In this document: positions 19,259 through 29,245 of the stretch, one piece after another | Position numbering within the stretch: the stretch's first letter is position 1 | How the letters are laid out: every line of letters begins with the position of its first letter | NCBI GenBank assembly: GCA_027030245.1 | Contig: JALVFE010000016.1 | Span: 124,001-188,000 of the forward strand | DNA: 64,000 nucleotides | Origin: Melioribacteraceae bacterium | GTDB lineage: Bacteria > Bacteroidota > Ignavibacteria > Ignavibacteriales > Melioribacteraceae | Direction of reading: 5' to 3' | Position numbers and translations under genes: made by a program | Notes under the pieces: generated by a model | Told to the model about the DNA's origin: nothing | What the model saw: the letters and a program-made list of their open reading frames with translations, nothing else | The model's database searches: none

Positions 19259-20215
19259 CTAATTATTTACCGGCGTAAGCGGCTTTTTGCCTTTTAAAAC
19301 GTTTATCACATTCTTTGCCGCCAATTCCGCCATTTCGTTTCTGGTCTCAATCGTTGCACTGCCAATATGGGGCAGCAAAACAACGTTTTTCAATTTGAAA
19401 AGCGATTTGTTTACTTCGGGTTCATTTTCGTAAACATCGAAACCGGCACAAAATATTTTTTTCTGCCGTAATAATTTTATCAAATATTTTTCATCGACCA
19501 CTTCACCGCGTGCCGTATTTACAAAGATTGCTTGAGGTTTAAGTAATTCTAGTTTTTCTTTGTCCAACAGGTGAAAAGTTTCTTTTGTAAGCGGAAGGTG
19601 AACGGAAACCACATCTGCGGTTTTCATTAATTTATTCAGTGAAACCTTTTTAGCGCCGGTTTCCCGTTCAAATTCTGTTTTTCTTTTTCTACCGAAATAA
19701 ACTATCTTCATACCGAAAGCTTTGGCACGGAAAGCCGTTGCCATTCCTATCCTTCCTGCGCCGACTATTCCCAAAGTTTTATTTTTTAATCCTGGTCCCA
19801 AAAACAAATCCGGTTTCCATCCTTTGAATTTCCCTTCCCTCATAAATTTATCTGCTTCACAAAATCTTCTGGAACATGCAAGTATCAAACCCATTGCAAT
19901 ATCGGCGGTAGCATCGGTTAAAACATCGGGAGTATTTGTAACGACAATTCCTTTTTCAGCGGCGTATTCGATATCGATGTTGTTAAACCCTACTGCGTAA
20001 TTGGATATTACTTTTAAATTCGGAAGTTTGTCAATAACTTCACGTGTAATTCTGTTATTTAACAGAGTAATAATCCCACCGGCATTACGCGCTAGTTTTC
20101 CCAATTTTTCTGTAGTCAAAGGTGCGGACTTGGAGTAAGTCACACAATCGAAACCGTTTTTCTTTATCAATTTTTCCGCAATTTCGGGTATTTTATGAGT
20201 AATAAAAACTTTCAT
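19259..20215 (-). CDS. D-isomer-specific 2-hydroxyacid dehydrogenase (glyoxylate/hydroxypyruvate reductase type)
   Basis: 318 residues. The NAD(P) loop is GIVGAGRIGMATAFRAKAFG. The catalytic triad of the family is present: Arg236 in NTARGEVVD, Glu265 in ENEPEV and His283 in LPHIGSA. It would reduce a 2-oxo acid such as glyoxylate, hydroxypyruvate or an amino acid-derived keto acid to the D-hydroxy acid. The length is too short for SerA with ACT domain. It sits 22 bp before the permease gene and 25 bp after the SpmA/SpmB-like gene, all on one strand, consistent with a joint role in amino or organic acid metabolism. Confidence 0.9.
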   Translation of the reverse strand: MKVFITHKIPEIAEKLIKKNGFDCVTYSKSAPLTTEKLGKLARNAGGIITLLNNRITREVIDKLPNLKVISNYAVGFNNIDIEYAAEKGIVVTNTPDVLTDATADIAMGLILACSRRFCEADKFMREGKFKGWKPDLFLGPGLKNKTLGIVGAGRIGMATAFRAKAFGMKIVYFGRKRKTEFERETGAKKVSLNKLMKTADVVSVHLPLTKETFHLLDKEKLELLKPQAIFVNTARGEVVDEKYLIKLLRQKKIFCAGFDVYENEPEVNKSLFKLKNVVLLPHIGSATIETRNEMAELAAKNVINVLKGKKPLTPVNN

Positions 20216-20240
20216 CCGATAATGAATTTAATTGGGAGAA

Positions 20241-21866
20241 TTATGAACCAAAAAGAAGCTTAACAATGAACAAAGCGCCAAGAATTCCCGCCGCATCGGC
20301 AAGTAATCCCGCTACAAGCGCGTGGCGTGTTCTGCGAATATTAACCGCGCCGAAATAAACGGCTAATACATAAAAAGTTGTTTCCGTGCTTCCGAAAAAA
20401 GTTGAGACCAAAATTCCAAGAAAAGAATCGGGACCGTGAACTTTGATGATTTCTGTCATAATTCCAAGAGAACCGCTGCCTGATAAAGGTCGCATTAAAG
20501 CCATAGGTAAAGCTTCGGCAGGCATTCCTATAAAATCGGTAAACGGTTTAAGAATCATTACCAGAAAATCCATCGCCCCGCCTGCACGGAAAATGCCAAT
20601 TGCAACAAGCATTGCAACCAAGTATGGAATAATCCTTACAGCAACGTCGAAACCTTCTTTAGCGCCTTCCACAAATTTTTCATAAACTTTAACTTTTTTA
20701 ATTGCTCCGTAGCCGATAAAAATAAAAATCAACATCGGTATGGCAAGAATAGAAATAATTTGGATGACACTTTTAAATAAATCGGGAGTAACAAACCCGA
20801 ATACAGCCGAGAATATTCCGGTTGATATTGCAAGTGCCAACAGTGCAATTATTGCCAATGTAATTAAAATGTTTTTAAGGTTTTGTTTTAGATAATCAAT
20901 AAAATTGAAACCTTTTATGGAAAATTTCTCTAAAATTTTTGCTGCGGTAATTCCCGTTATCGTTGCACAGGATGCCCCGAAGATCGAAGTACCGATAATA
21001 ATTGCCGGATCGCTGCTGCCGGCTGCCGCCCTGACGGCAATAGCCGTTGCGGGAATTAGAGTTAACCCGGCGGTGTTAACGGTCAGAAACGTACACATTG
21101 CATTGGTTGCCGTACCTTTCTCCGGATTTAATTTATCGAGTTCTTCCATTGCTTTTAATCCGAAAGGTGTTGCCGCATTACCCAATCCAAGCATATTTGC
21201 AGAAATGTTCATAATCATAGCGCCCATTGCGGGATGATCTTGGGGAACATCGGGAAATAAAAATTTTGTTACCGGTTTTACGGCATTTGCAATGATTTTA
21301 ATTAATCCTGCTTCTTCGGCTACTTTCATAACTCCAAGCCAAAGCGCCATAATTCCGATTAAACCGAGAGAAATATCCACGGCAATACCGGCATAATCCA
21401 ATGCAGCTTTTGTTACCGCTTTCATCTTGGCAAAACCTATTTTTTCAAAAACAACCGCTGCTTGAACGGTAGTCGAATCGGAAAAACCTAATATTTTTAC
21501 TTCTCCGGTTAAATCATTTTCTTTTCCCGTAACTTTTGCCATTTCCCGCCAAATCGAAGGTGTATTTTCATCGGTCGTAAGAAATAAGCTTACTTTTTGA
21601 TTTTCAGGATTAAATGAAAGCTTTGCCGGTTGGTTTATCAACTTCTTTTCGTTTGTACCGTAAAAGTTATTAAAATCGCTTGGTTTAATAATCAATTTAA
21701 CTTTGTAGGATTTAGCCTCATTCTTATTAAAAGTTTCCGAAAAATTGATTTGCGTGTAAAGAGAGTCGTTGTTTCGGTATTTGTTAGTATTTTCATCAAC
21801 AATATCGGTTGTAATTGCCAGACCGATTCCCAAAACAAGAAGTGCAAGCCATACATAATTTAACAT
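20241..21866 (-). CDS. Nucleoside-recognition (GATE) membrane protein, SpmA-SpmB fusion type
   Basis: 541 residues. One N-terminal hydrophobic helix is followed by an approximately 120-residue exported domain, then two membrane halves. The first half has GLIGIMALWLGVMKVAEEAGLI and NMLGLGNAATPFGLKAMEEL, matching SpmA; the second has VAVRIIPYLVAMLVAIGIFRAGGAMD and MRPLSGSGSLG, matching SpmB. GATE domains occur in transporters of varied solutes. In non-spore-formers the fused form has no firm function. The extra N-terminal exported domain is not part of the Bacillus proteins. It is divergent from the Rrf2 gene, with 199 bp between them. Confidence 0.82.
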   Translation of the reverse strand: MLNYVWLALLVLGIGLAITTDIVDENTNKYRNNDSLYTQINFSETFNKNEAKSYKVKLIIKPSDFNNFYGTNEKKLINQPAKLSFNPENQKVSLFLTTDENTPSIWREMAKVTGKENDLTGEVKILGFSDSTTVQAAVVFEKIGFAKMKAVTKAALDYAGIAVDISLGLIGIMALWLGVMKVAEEAGLIKIIANAVKPVTKFLFPDVPQDHPAMGAMIMNISANMLGLGNAATPFGLKAMEELDKLNPEKGTATNAMCTFLTVNTAGLTLIPATAIAVRAAAGSSDPAIIIGTSIFGASCATITGITAAKILEKFSIKGFNFIDYLKQNLKNILITLAIIALLALAISTGIFSAVFGFVTPDLFKSVIQIISILAIPMLIFIFIGYGAIKKVKVYEKFVEGAKEGFDVAVRIIPYLVAMLVAIGIFRAGGAMDFLVMILKPFTDFIGMPAEALPMALMRPLSGSGSLGIMTEIIKVHGPDSFLGILVSTFFGSTETTFYVLAVYFGAVNIRRTRHALVAGLLADAAGILGALFIVKLLFGS

Positions 21867-21969
21867 ACAACAGAACCGTATCTAATCAAGGGGAAATCCA
21901 TATTAATTGAAATTAAAGTTATAAATTAAAAACAAAAAACGAAAGTAATATCTCGTATTGTTGTAAAAC

Positions 21970-21998
21970 TTGACAAAAAGTACTTATTTACCTAATTT
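21970..21998 (+). promoter_or_regulatory. Promoter and possible Rrf2 autoregulatory site
   Basis: TTGACA (21970-21975), 17 nt, then TAATTT (21993-21998) resembles a -35/-10 promoter for the Rrf2 gene. The spacer holds the palindrome AAGTACTT (21978-21985), which a dimeric repressor could bind; autoregulation is common for Rrf2/IscR proteins. A clear GAGG ribosome-binding site lies at 22053-22056. Confidence 0.5.
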
Positions 21999-22065
21999 TA
22001 TATGGGATAAAAAACTCCAATTAATCTATTTTAATTCTCGTTTCATTAATTTGAGGTAAAATTCA

Positions 22066-22494
22066 ATGATTTACACAAAAACCGGAGAATATGCTATTAG
22101 GGCTATATTGTTTCTTGCCAGGCAACCAAAAGGTACTTTGGTAATGTCTTCGGATATCGCGGAAAAAGAAGATATTCCCTCTCATTATCTTGCAAAAATT
22201 TTACAAAGAATGGCTAAATTCGGCTACGTGGATTCTTACAAAGGAAGAGGAGGCGGATTTAAGATTACAAATTTGGCAAAGAAAAGTTCGATTTTGGAAA
22301 TTGTAGAAAGAGTGGAAGGACCTGTTATTAACTTGAAATGTGTAACCGGACTAAAAGAATGTTCGGACGAATACCCTTGTCCGTTACATGAAGAATGGAC
22401 GGAATTAAGGAACAGAATTTATAATCTTATTTCCAGTCGTTCCGTACAAGAGGTCGCTGAAAAATACGCCGAAACCTTACGCGGAGGAAAGTAA
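22066..22494 (+). CDS. Rrf2-family [2Fe-2S]-type transcriptional regulator
   Basis: 142 residues beginning MIYTKTGEYAIRAILFLA, the standard Rrf2 opening, with a winged helix (IPSHYLAKILQRMAKFGYVDSYKGRGGGF). Three cysteines at 92, 99 and 105 in a C-x6-C-x5-C arrangement match the iron-sulfur cluster site of IscR, NsrR and RsrR. It therefore probably senses iron-sulfur status, nitric oxide or redox. Target genes cannot be read, though a palindrome in its own promoter suggests self-control. No isc or suf genes are nearby. A strong terminator follows at 22523. Confidence 0.9.
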   Translation: MIYTKTGEYAIRAILFLARQPKGTLVMSSDIAEKEDIPSHYLAKILQRMAKFGYVDSYKGRGGGFKITNLAKKSSILEIVERVEGPVINLKCVTGLKECSDEYPCPLHEEWTELRNRIYNLISSRSVQEVAEKYAETLRGGK

Positions 22495-22522
22495 AAATAC
22501 TTTTTACACCGGAAAAGTTTCT

Positions 22523-22551
22523 ACGGCACAGTCAATGTGCCGTGTTTTTTT
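22523..22551 (+). terminator. Rho-independent terminator after the Rrf2 gene
   Basis: A perfect 8-bp stem ACGGCACA/TGTGCCGT with loop GTCAA is followed by GTTTTTTT. It lies 28 bp after the Rrf2 stop. A run of A precedes the stem, so it could also stop transcription arriving from the minus-strand gene that ends at 22579. Confidence 0.85.
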
Positions 22552-22578
22552 ACCGTAAATTAATTTGACTTACTTATA

Positions 22579-24129
22579 TTACTCCAATAAAATCATTTTT
22601 TTCGTTTGTGCAAATTCGCCAGCGCGTAAAGTATAAAAGTAAATTCCGGAAGGTAAATTTGACGCATCGAATTTAACGGAATAACTTCCCGGCGATTGTT
22701 TTCGATTAACCAAAGTTGCCACTTCACGACCGAGAACATCGTAAACTTTAAGCGTAACAAACCCTTCCTCGGTCCTCCCCTTTGTTAAAGGGGAAGAGGT
22801 TGGTATTGTATATTCAATTGTTGTTGATGGATTAAACGGATTCGGGAAGTTCTGTGATAAATAGAATTTATTTATAATTTGATTTTCCTCGGTCGATATG
22901 TCTGTGATAAAAAGCCCGTAAAAGGCATTGAGTTGAGAGCCATAAAATTCATGTAATCTTCCGAAAGAGTCATAGAATGAAATGTCGTCGTTATAAAGTT
23001 GCCAACTATTATTTTTCCACTTTGTTGAAAGAATTTCCATAGTATTCCCATCAGCATCATATGAAAATGTTTTTCTGAATAAATTTATCCAACTTGTTCC
23101 GTCCCATTCTTGAGATAAATCTTTCGTAAGGTTTCCATTTTGATCATATTCATAAGAGAATTGCAATGTATCTACCCACTCAGTCCCATCCCAAACTTTT
23201 TTCAAAACAGAAGTTTTTTGCCCGTCAGAATTATATTTGTAATAGTTGCGCCATTTAACATCCCAACTACCATCATTCCATTGGTAATAGAAAGAAGACG
23301 AAACGGCTTTACCTACGGAAGGAATGTTCACATACAAAAATGAAGATTTACTCGTATTTAACCAGTCGTTGTCTTGCCATTCTTGATCCACATAATAATC
23401 CACATTATTGTCATCGTTGTACGAATATATTCTTTTAGTTACATTTCTCCAATTAACATCTATCCATACTTGACGTAACTCAGCAACTTTATTTCCATTG
23501 ATATCGTATGTAAAGCTTATTTTCGTTCCATTTACCCAATTATTACTTGACCCGTTTTGGTAGATTATGGTCGTCGTATCATTATTTGAGTTATATGTAT
23601 ATGTTATCCGGTATTGTTTTACCCAACTTTCATTCATCCAAATTTCTTCGATTCTTTCTATGTTATTTCCTTCTGAATCATAATCATAAAGATACCGTTC
23701 ATAATTTAACCAATTGGTCCCATCATACTCTTGAATAAGAAGCATAACATTGTTATTAACCGAATCATATTCGGCAAATGTACGCAAATATAAATACCAT
23801 GTATTATCAGTTTCGAAAATGTAAGCACTTGTACCAACAATATTACCATACGAGTCGTACGTATAAATAATTTTTCCATATGAATTACCAGAAACAGTAG
23901 CTATGGTATAGATAACACTATCGACTACGGTGGTAGAGTCAAATATTCCCAGTTTTAAGAATTTTGAAGGTGATTTTTCAACAAACGGCAAATTTTTCGT
24001 AATCGCATTCTTTTGATGTAAAGTAATTTGAATATCAAGTGTCGATTTCTGCAAAGTTTGGGCTTCAGTACTAGTTGATAAAAATAGTCCCAAAATCGCA
24101 CTAAAAAGAAATAATTTGAAAGTTTTCAT
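22579..24129 (-). CDS. T9SS-secreted protein with about eleven YD-like repeats
   Basis: 516 residues: signal peptide (1-23), a unique stretch to about 70, then about eleven tandem units of roughly 29 residues with pattern (aromatic)-x-Y-(D/N)-x-x-G-N ... W-(D/N)-x-x-W, for example [10 protein letters not shown] ending in WDGTSW. The spacing recalls YD/Rhs repeats but with a tryptophan pair in each unit. The last 85 residues are a T9SS type A sorting domain: [40 protein letters not shown] and KKMILLE. The protein should be exported through SprA and anchored or released by PorU. Inside the sorting domain, 14 residues ([13 protein letters not shown]) come from an inserted DNA palindrome. Confidence 0.85.
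   Translation of the reverse strand: MKTFKLFLFSAILGLFLSTSTEAQTLQKSTLDIQITLHQKNAITKNLPFVEKSPSKFLKLGIFDSTTVVDSVIYTIATVSGNSYGKIIYTYDSYGNIVGTSAYIFETDNTWYLYLRTFAEYDSVNNNVMLLIQEYDGTNWLNYERYLYDYDSEGNNIERIEEIWMNESWVKQYRITYTYNSNNDTTTIIYQNGSSNNWVNGTKISFTYDINGNKVAELRQVWIDVNWRNVTKRIYSYNDDNNVDYYVDQEWQDNDWLNTSKSSFLYVNIPSVGKAVSSSFYYQWNDGSWDVKWRNYYKYNSDGQKTSVLKKVWDGTEWVDTLQFSYEYDQNGNLTKDLSQEWDGTSWINLFRKTFSYDADGNTMEILSTKWKNNSWQLYNDDISFYDSFGRLHEFYGSQLNAFYGLFITDISTEENQIINKFYLSQNFPNPFNPSTTIEYTIPTSSPLTKGRTEEGFVTLKVYDVLGREVATLVNRKQSPGSYSVKFDASNLPSGIYFYTLRAGEFAQTKKMILLE
22774..22799. repeat. Palindromic element inserted in frame in a coding region
   Basis: CCCCTTT GTT AAAGGGG (22777-22793) is a perfect stem of 7 bp with flanking CCT/AGG. 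It is translated as part of [13 protein letters not shown], between the two strands of a sorting domain that normally joins IEYTIP directly to [10 protein letters not shown]. Confidence 0.6.
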
Positions 24130-24353
24130 TATTCTCTCCGGTTAATTCGAAATCATTTATTGAGTTTTATTGCATTCAAATCATGAGACAGGACATTAAA
24201 TTAAAGCATAATAGAAAAATCAAACTTTAGAATAACAATTTTCATTCCAAACTTTTTATAGGGTAAAATAATAATTTTTTATTCGAGAGGTAATTCAATA
24301 ATATTGCTTTTCTTTAGATAAAAAATACAATTAGAAGGTCTTGAAACCAGAGC

Positions 24354-26351
24354 TCATTTCAATAAAATCATTTTGCGGGTTTCCACAAAACCGCCGGCTT
24401 TTAACCGATAAAAATAAATACCGCTGCTCAAATTTTGACCGGTGAAAGTAATTTTATGTGTTCCCACCTGCAGCCTACCGTTAAACAATTCAGCAACTTT
24501 CCTTCCCAAAATATCATACACTGATAATTTAACTTGAGCGTACCCGGTATTTTCATAATCCGGCAGACCGAATGTTATTGTTGTTGAATTATTAAACGGA
24601 TTCGGATAATTTTGCTCTAATACAAAATCCTCAGGAATTTGGGGGATGTTGGGTGGAGTTAAATTCTTATAAATATTTTCATCACCGACAATCCATATAT
24701 AAGAACCGTCTTCCGGATCCCGGTGTGCAATTCCGGAACTGTCTTCGAATTCAAACCAAAAGTCAGCCTTTCCCGCATTAAAAATTATTCCCGGGGTTTC
24801 GAAATAAAAATCTTTTTTAATCATTTCGATGGGAACAAGCATATCCGAATTTCCATATTGCGACACCAACCGCATTGTTTCGGGTTTTATTTTGAAAGTA
24901 TCGATAAAAGCTTTTCTTATAACGAATTCATGATTAACAAAAATTACATTAGGGTATGAAATAGCTTTTGCCGCAGAGATCAGCCCGTAGCCCCTATCAT
25001 TGTTGGGATTGCCCGAACTATCGGCGGTTTCGAGTAGAATATGTCTGATTTGTCTGTTGTTTAATTCGGGATAAGCGGAAAGCAACATTGCGGCAACGCC
25101 GGCTGCAATGGGCGAAGACATGGAAGTTCCCGAAGCCCAAGAATAGGAATTTCCGGAAACCGAAGCGCTATAAACCGATGTTCCCCTTGCAACCAAATCG
25201 GGTTTAATACGCCCGTCGTAAGACGGTCCGCGGGAACTAAACGATGCCACATTATTATTTGCATCTACTGCACCGATTGCCAAAGTGTTAATTCCGTCTG
25301 CCGGAGCGGTAATATAATGCCACGGTTTATTTCCTTCGTTGCCCGCCGAAGTCAAAGTGAGTATTCCTTTCGCGAAAGCCTTTTCAGCCGCTTTGGTAAC
25401 TATTGTGGTTTTACCATCCATATCCGAATAAGTATAAGAAAAAACGGAATCGTCGAACGTGCTGTAACCAAGTGAAGAAGTTGTAATATCCACACCAATC
25501 GAATCCATCCATTCGAGCGCTGCGGCGTAATTATCTTCCTCTACGTGAGTTTCGCTTCTATTGTCTTCTGTTTTTGCTAGTAAAAACGAAGCATTGAATG
25601 CCGGTCCAACAATTTTCCCATCGTCGAACCCTCCGATAATTGAAAAAACCCGAGTTCCGTGTGAATCCTGATTTGAAACATCTTCAGGTTCGTTTGCCGT
25701 AACCGAATCATGAAATATGAAATCGTATTCGGCAATTACATTTGCATTCAGTGTTGCCGGATGAACTTTCCATCTGAAACCGTTATCCAAAATTCCGATA
25801 GTAACTCCTTCACCGGTTATTCCCAAATTATGAACCTCCGGAATTTGCGAAAGCTCGTACTGTTGGAATGATGGTCCATAATTGAAAACATATTCGTCTT
25901 GAGCATCAACTTTTGAAAATACTGGTTTGTTCTCCATCTTTACCTTACCTTTGCGGATTTTAAACTTTTGCACAGGTTTTATTTCTTTTACGAACGGTAA
26001 GTTTTTAATTTCATCTATTTGTTTACTGGTTAGATAAGCACTTACGGTATTGAACCACTTTAACCGATTTATTATTTTTATTCCTTTCCGATTAAGTGAA
26101 TTAATATATTTTTCGGATATCGGTAAATCGTCGAAAGTGAGATAATTATTTCTTCCTAATGTTTTAATTCTCCTTTCGATTGCTTTGCGCGAAAGCTGTT
26201 TTTCGGCTACTTTTTTCAATTCAACTGATTTTAACAATCCGTTTTGGATTTCAAATCCCTTATCGGTTAAAAAAATCAAATATTTACTTTGGGATATACC
26301 GTTTGATGCAATCAATAATAAAAGTAAAAAGCCAAATATTATAATACGCAT
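24354..26351 (-). CDS. Subtilisin-like serine protease (S8) with T9SS sorting domain
   Basis: 665 residues. Signal peptide 1-20; residues 23-135 resemble an inhibitor-type propeptide. The S8 catalytic set is complete: Asp189 in GILDNGF, His231 in DSHGTRV, oxyanion Asn338 in TSAGNEG and Ser412 in GTSMSSPIAAG. A beta-rich domain follows, then the T9SS type A C-terminal domain with LEQNYPNPFNNSTTI, LSVYDILGRKVAEL and GIYFYRLKAGG to the end. It is therefore an extracellular protease passed through the T9SS and probably activated after propeptide removal. The 224 bp between this gene and the repeat protein hold no recognisable feature. Confidence 0.93.
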   Translation of the reverse strand: MRIIIFGFLLLLLIASNGISQSKYLIFLTDKGFEIQNGLLKSVELKKVAEKQLSRKAIERRIKTLGRNNYLTFDDLPISEKYINSLNRKGIKIINRLKWFNTVSAYLTSKQIDEIKNLPFVKEIKPVQKFKIRKGKVKMENKPVFSKVDAQDEYVFNYGPSFQQYELSQIPEVHNLGITGEGVTIGILDNGFRWKVHPATLNANVIAEYDFIFHDSVTANEPEDVSNQDSHGTRVFSIIGGFDDGKIVGPAFNASFLLAKTEDNRSETHVEEDNYAAALEWMDSIGVDITTSSLGYSTFDDSVFSYTYSDMDGKTTIVTKAAEKAFAKGILTLTSAGNEGNKPWHYITAPADGINTLAIGAVDANNNVASFSSRGPSYDGRIKPDLVARGTSVYSASVSGNSYSWASGTSMSSPIAAGVAAMLLSAYPELNNRQIRHILLETADSSGNPNNDRGYGLISAAKAISYPNVIFVNHEFVIRKAFIDTFKIKPETMRLVSQYGNSDMLVPIEMIKKDFYFETPGIIFNAGKADFWFEFEDSSGIAHRDPEDGSYIWIVGDENIYKNLTPPNIPQIPEDFVLEQNYPNPFNNSTTITFGLPDYENTGYAQVKLSVYDILGRKVAELFNGRLQVGTHKITFTGQNLSSGIYFYRLKAGGFVETRKMILLK

Positions 26352-26414
26352 AACTCTCCGGAATTTATTCGGAAGTAAATTTACTGGAAAACTTTAAAAT
26401 AAGGAAAGTAAAAA

Positions 26415-27317
26415 TCAATACACTAATTTTGCAATCCGGTTTATTCTAACGGAGCCGAGCAACCGGAAAAAGTCGGAAAAAGGAATATTCGGATTCCACG
26501 ACCAATAAATCATAAAAGCCTGACCAACAATTTTCTCGCGCGGTACGAATCCCCAATATCTGCTGTCTGCACTATCGTCGCGGTTATCGCCCATCATAAA
26601 ATAGTAGTCTTGCGGAATCGTGTAAGTATCGGCGGGTTTTCCTTCGATATAAACTTTCCCGTTTTTAACTTTCACTACTTCCTTTCCGTAATTTCTGTTT
26701 ATCAAAGTACGGTAAATTTCAATATTTTCCGGTGTTAGTTTTACCACATCCCCCTTTTTGGGAATTACAAGGGGTCCGTAATTGTCTTCGTTCCAGCCGC
26801 TGCCTTTCGGGAAAATGTCCATTCGTGCAACGCCTTTTGGTGTTATAACCGGATCGAGATATTGAATATGCGGAGGAATATGAGCCCGTTTCCCGTTAAT
26901 GTAAACCACTTTATTAATAATTTCCAAAGTATCGCCGGGAATAGCGATGCAACGTTTTACGTAATTACTGATTTCTCTCGGTTTCAGTTCATCCCTTCCG
27001 CCGGGGTATTCGAAAACCACAATATCGCCCCGTTCGGGTTCGCGTATTGCCGGCAATTGAAAATAAGGCAATGCTATGTTTGTAAACGGAATGTTTCTGG
27101 GCGACGAAGAGCCGTAAATAAATTTATTTACGAAAAGAAAATCACCTACCAAAATGGTTTTCTCCATCGAGCCGGTTGGAACCCGCGAAGTTTCTATTAA
27201 AAATGTTTTAATTAACAAAGCCGCAATGGCTGCAAAAAATAAATTTTTTAGAAATTCCAGAAATTTCTGAGTAGGTGTTTTCGCTATGTTTTTCTTTTTA
27301 GTTTTGTCCGAAGTCAT
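26415..27317 (-). CDS. lepB: Signal peptidase I
   Basis: 300 residues with one N-terminal membrane helix (about 27-44). The catalytic dyad is Ser50 in VPTGSMEKT and Lys121 in NYVKRCIAIPGDT; MMGDNRDDSADSRYWG is the conserved C-terminal box. It removes signal peptides from Sec-exported proteins, which here include SprA, PorU and both T9SS cargo proteins nearby. An insert of about 60 residues between the lysine box and the GDNRDDS box is typical for Bacteroidota/Chlorobiota enzymes. It lies 80 bp after lepA on the same strand, the classic lepA-lepB order. Confidence 0.95.
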   Translation of the reverse strand: MTSDKTKKKNIAKTPTQKFLEFLKNLFFAAIAALLIKTFLIETSRVPTGSMEKTILVGDFLFVNKFIYGSSSPRNIPFTNIALPYFQLPAIREPERGDIVVFEYPGGRDELKPREISNYVKRCIAIPGDTLEIINKVVYINGKRAHIPPHIQYLDPVITPKGVARMDIFPKGSGWNEDNYGPLVIPKKGDVVKLTPENIEIYRTLINRNYGKEVVKVKNGKVYIEGKPADTYTIPQDYYFMMGDNRDDSADSRYWGFVPREKIVGQAFMIYWSWNPNIPFSDFFRLLGSVRINRIAKLVY

Positions 27318-27397
27318 AAATTAGTTTACTCTCAATTTAATTGTCTGATTTTTTTGTTATTCCTTTATACTCTTAAAATCAAAAAATGTTTTCTTTT

Positions 27398-29191
27398 TTA
27401 ATCTTCAATTTGAAGGACGGCAAGAAATGCTTCTTGGGGAATTTCAACATTTCCGACCTGCTTCATTCTTTTTTTGCCTTCTTTTTGTTTTTCAAGAAGC
27501 TTGCGTTTTCGGGTTATGTCGCCGCCGTAACATTTTGCCAATACGTTTTTTCTTAACGCTTTAATATTGGTTCGTGCAATTACTTTATTCCCGATTGCCG
27601 CTTGAACTGCTATTTCGAACATTTGCCGCGGGATAAGTTCTTTCAGTTTGGATGTAACTTTCCTTCCCCAATCGTATGCTTTTGATTTGTGAACAATTAT
27701 TGAAAGTGCATCAACCTTTTCGCCGTTCAGCATGATATCCAGTTTAACCAAATCGGATTCTTTATATCCTATAAATTCATAATCGAAAGATGCATAACCC
27801 CTTGAAATGGATTTAAGTTTATCATAGAAATCAAAAATTATTTCCGAAAGCGGAAATTCGTATTGCACATCCGCGCGTGTAGGATCGAGATACGTAGTAT
27901 TTTTATAAACACCGCGTTTATCCATTGCCAGTTTCATTATACTGCCAAGGTATTCGCTCGGAACAACTATCTGAGCTTTAACAAACGGTTCTTCAATATG
28001 ATCGATCTCACCTACTTCCGGCATTTCCGCGGGATTATCTACAACAACTTTCTCTCCGTTTTTTTTATAAACATAATATTCCACGTTCGGCAAAGTTGTA
28101 ACGATATTCTGATTATACTCGCGCTCTAATCTTTCCTGAACGATTTCCATGTGCAGCATGCCGAGAAATCCGCAGCGGAATCCAAATCCGAGAGCTGCCG
28201 AAGTTTCCGGTACAAAAATAAGTGCTGAATCGTTTAGTTGAAGTTTTTCTATAGCATCGCGCAGACTTTCGTAATCTTCGGAATTTGAAGGATACAATCC
28301 GCTGTAAACCATAGGTTTAATTTCTTTATATCCCGGCAGCGGTTCGGCGGCTCCGTTTTTAGCGTGAGTTATCGTATCGCCAACGCGTGTTTCTTTCACA
28401 TCTTTAATTCCGGCAATCACATATCCTACGTCGCCGGCGCGCAGTTCACCGGTTTTAATTTTTTGCAAACCAAGAACCCCGACTTCTTCTGCCATATAAA
28501 TATTTTGATTCGCAAAAAACTTAATTTGATCTTTCGTTTTCAGAACACCGTTAAAAACCCGTATGTATGCAATAGCTCCGCGATATGAATCGAAAACGGA
28601 ATCGAAAATTAATGCTTGCAACGGTTTTGTGTCGTCGCCTTCGGGCGGCGGAATTCTTTCGATTATTGCATCCAAAATTTCTTCGTAGCCAATCCGCTGC
28701 TTTGCACTCGCTAATATAATTTCTTCTTCGTCGCATCCAATCAAATCAATAATTTGAGCTTTCACAGTATCAACCATTGCACTTGGCAAATCGATTTTGT
28801 TTATAACGGGAATAATTTCCAATCCGGCTTCAATTGCCAAATATACATTGCTGATTGTTTGCGCTTCAACACCCTGTGCGGCGTCCACAACCAACAAAGC
28901 TCCTTCGCAAGCGGCAAGCGAGCGGGATACTTCATAAGAAAAATCAACATGCCCGGGCGTATCGATTAAATTCAAATCATATTTCACGCCGTCTTTTGCA
29001 GTATATTGCATTTTAATTGCATGGGATTTAATCGTAATCCCACGCTCACGCTCCAGATCCATGTCATCCAGTAATTGCGACTTGGCTTCCCGCGGCGTAA
29101 TCGTGCCCGTTTTTTCGAGCAGCATATCGGCAATAGTCGATTTACCGTGATCGATATGTGCAATTATGCTGAAATTTCTTATGTTTTTCAT
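27398..29191 (-). CDS. lepA: Elongation factor 4 (LepA), ribosome back-translocation GTPase
   Basis: 597 residues, normal for LepA. The G domain starts at residue 6 with [10 protein letters not shown] (G1), then DTPGHVDF (G3) and NKIDLP (G4). The protein ends with the LepA-specific domain containing [21 protein letters not shown]4 acts on stalled or mis-translocated ribosomes and in 30S assembly. It is followed by lepB. The region upstream, 29192-29780, has a near-consensus promoter whose -33 box lies at the edge of an unusual duplicated sequence. Confidence 0.97.
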   Translation of the reverse strand: MKNIRNFSIIAHIDHGKSTIADMLLEKTGTITPREAKSQLLDDMDLERERGITIKSHAIKMQYTAKDGVKYDLNLIDTPGHVDFSYEVSRSLAACEGALLVVDAAQGVEAQTISNVYLAIEAGLEIIPVINKIDLPSAMVDTVKAQIIDLIGCDEEEIILASAKQRIGYEEILDAIIERIPPPEGDDTKPLQALIFDSVFDSYRGAIAYIRVFNGVLKTKDQIKFFANQNIYMAEEVGVLGLQKIKTGELRAGDVGYVIAGIKDVKETRVGDTITHAKNGAAEPLPGYKEIKPMVYSGLYPSNSEDYESLRDAIEKLQLNDSALIFVPETSAALGFGFRCGFLGMLHMEIVQERLEREYNQNIVTTLPNVEYYVYKKNGEKVVVDNPAEMPEVGEIDHIEEPFVKAQIVVPSEYLGSIMKLAMDKRGVYKNTTYLDPTRADVQYEFPLSEIIFDFYDKLKSISRGYASFDYEFIGYKESDLVKLDIMLNGEKVDALSIIVHKSKAYDWGRKVTSKLKELIPRQMFEIAVQAAIGNKVIARTNIKALRKNVLAKCYGGDITRKRKLLEKQKEGKKRMKQVGNVEIPQEAFLAVLQIED

Positions 29192-29214
29192 TTCTTAAAA
29201 TTATTATTAGCTTC

Positions 29215-29245
29215 GAAATATAAATATTGATTACAGCAATATCAA
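29215..29245 (-). promoter_or_regulatory. Probable lepA promoter
   Basis: On the minus strand TTG (29245-29243), 20 nt, then TATATTTC (29222-29215) differs from TAnnTTTG in only the last base. The -33 box falls inside the first bases of repeat copy 1. Confidence 0.45.

Noticed and set aside
22523-22551. Operator palindrome for the Rrf2 regulator
   Set aside because: The stem is followed by seven T residues right after a gene end, so a terminator is the simpler reading.
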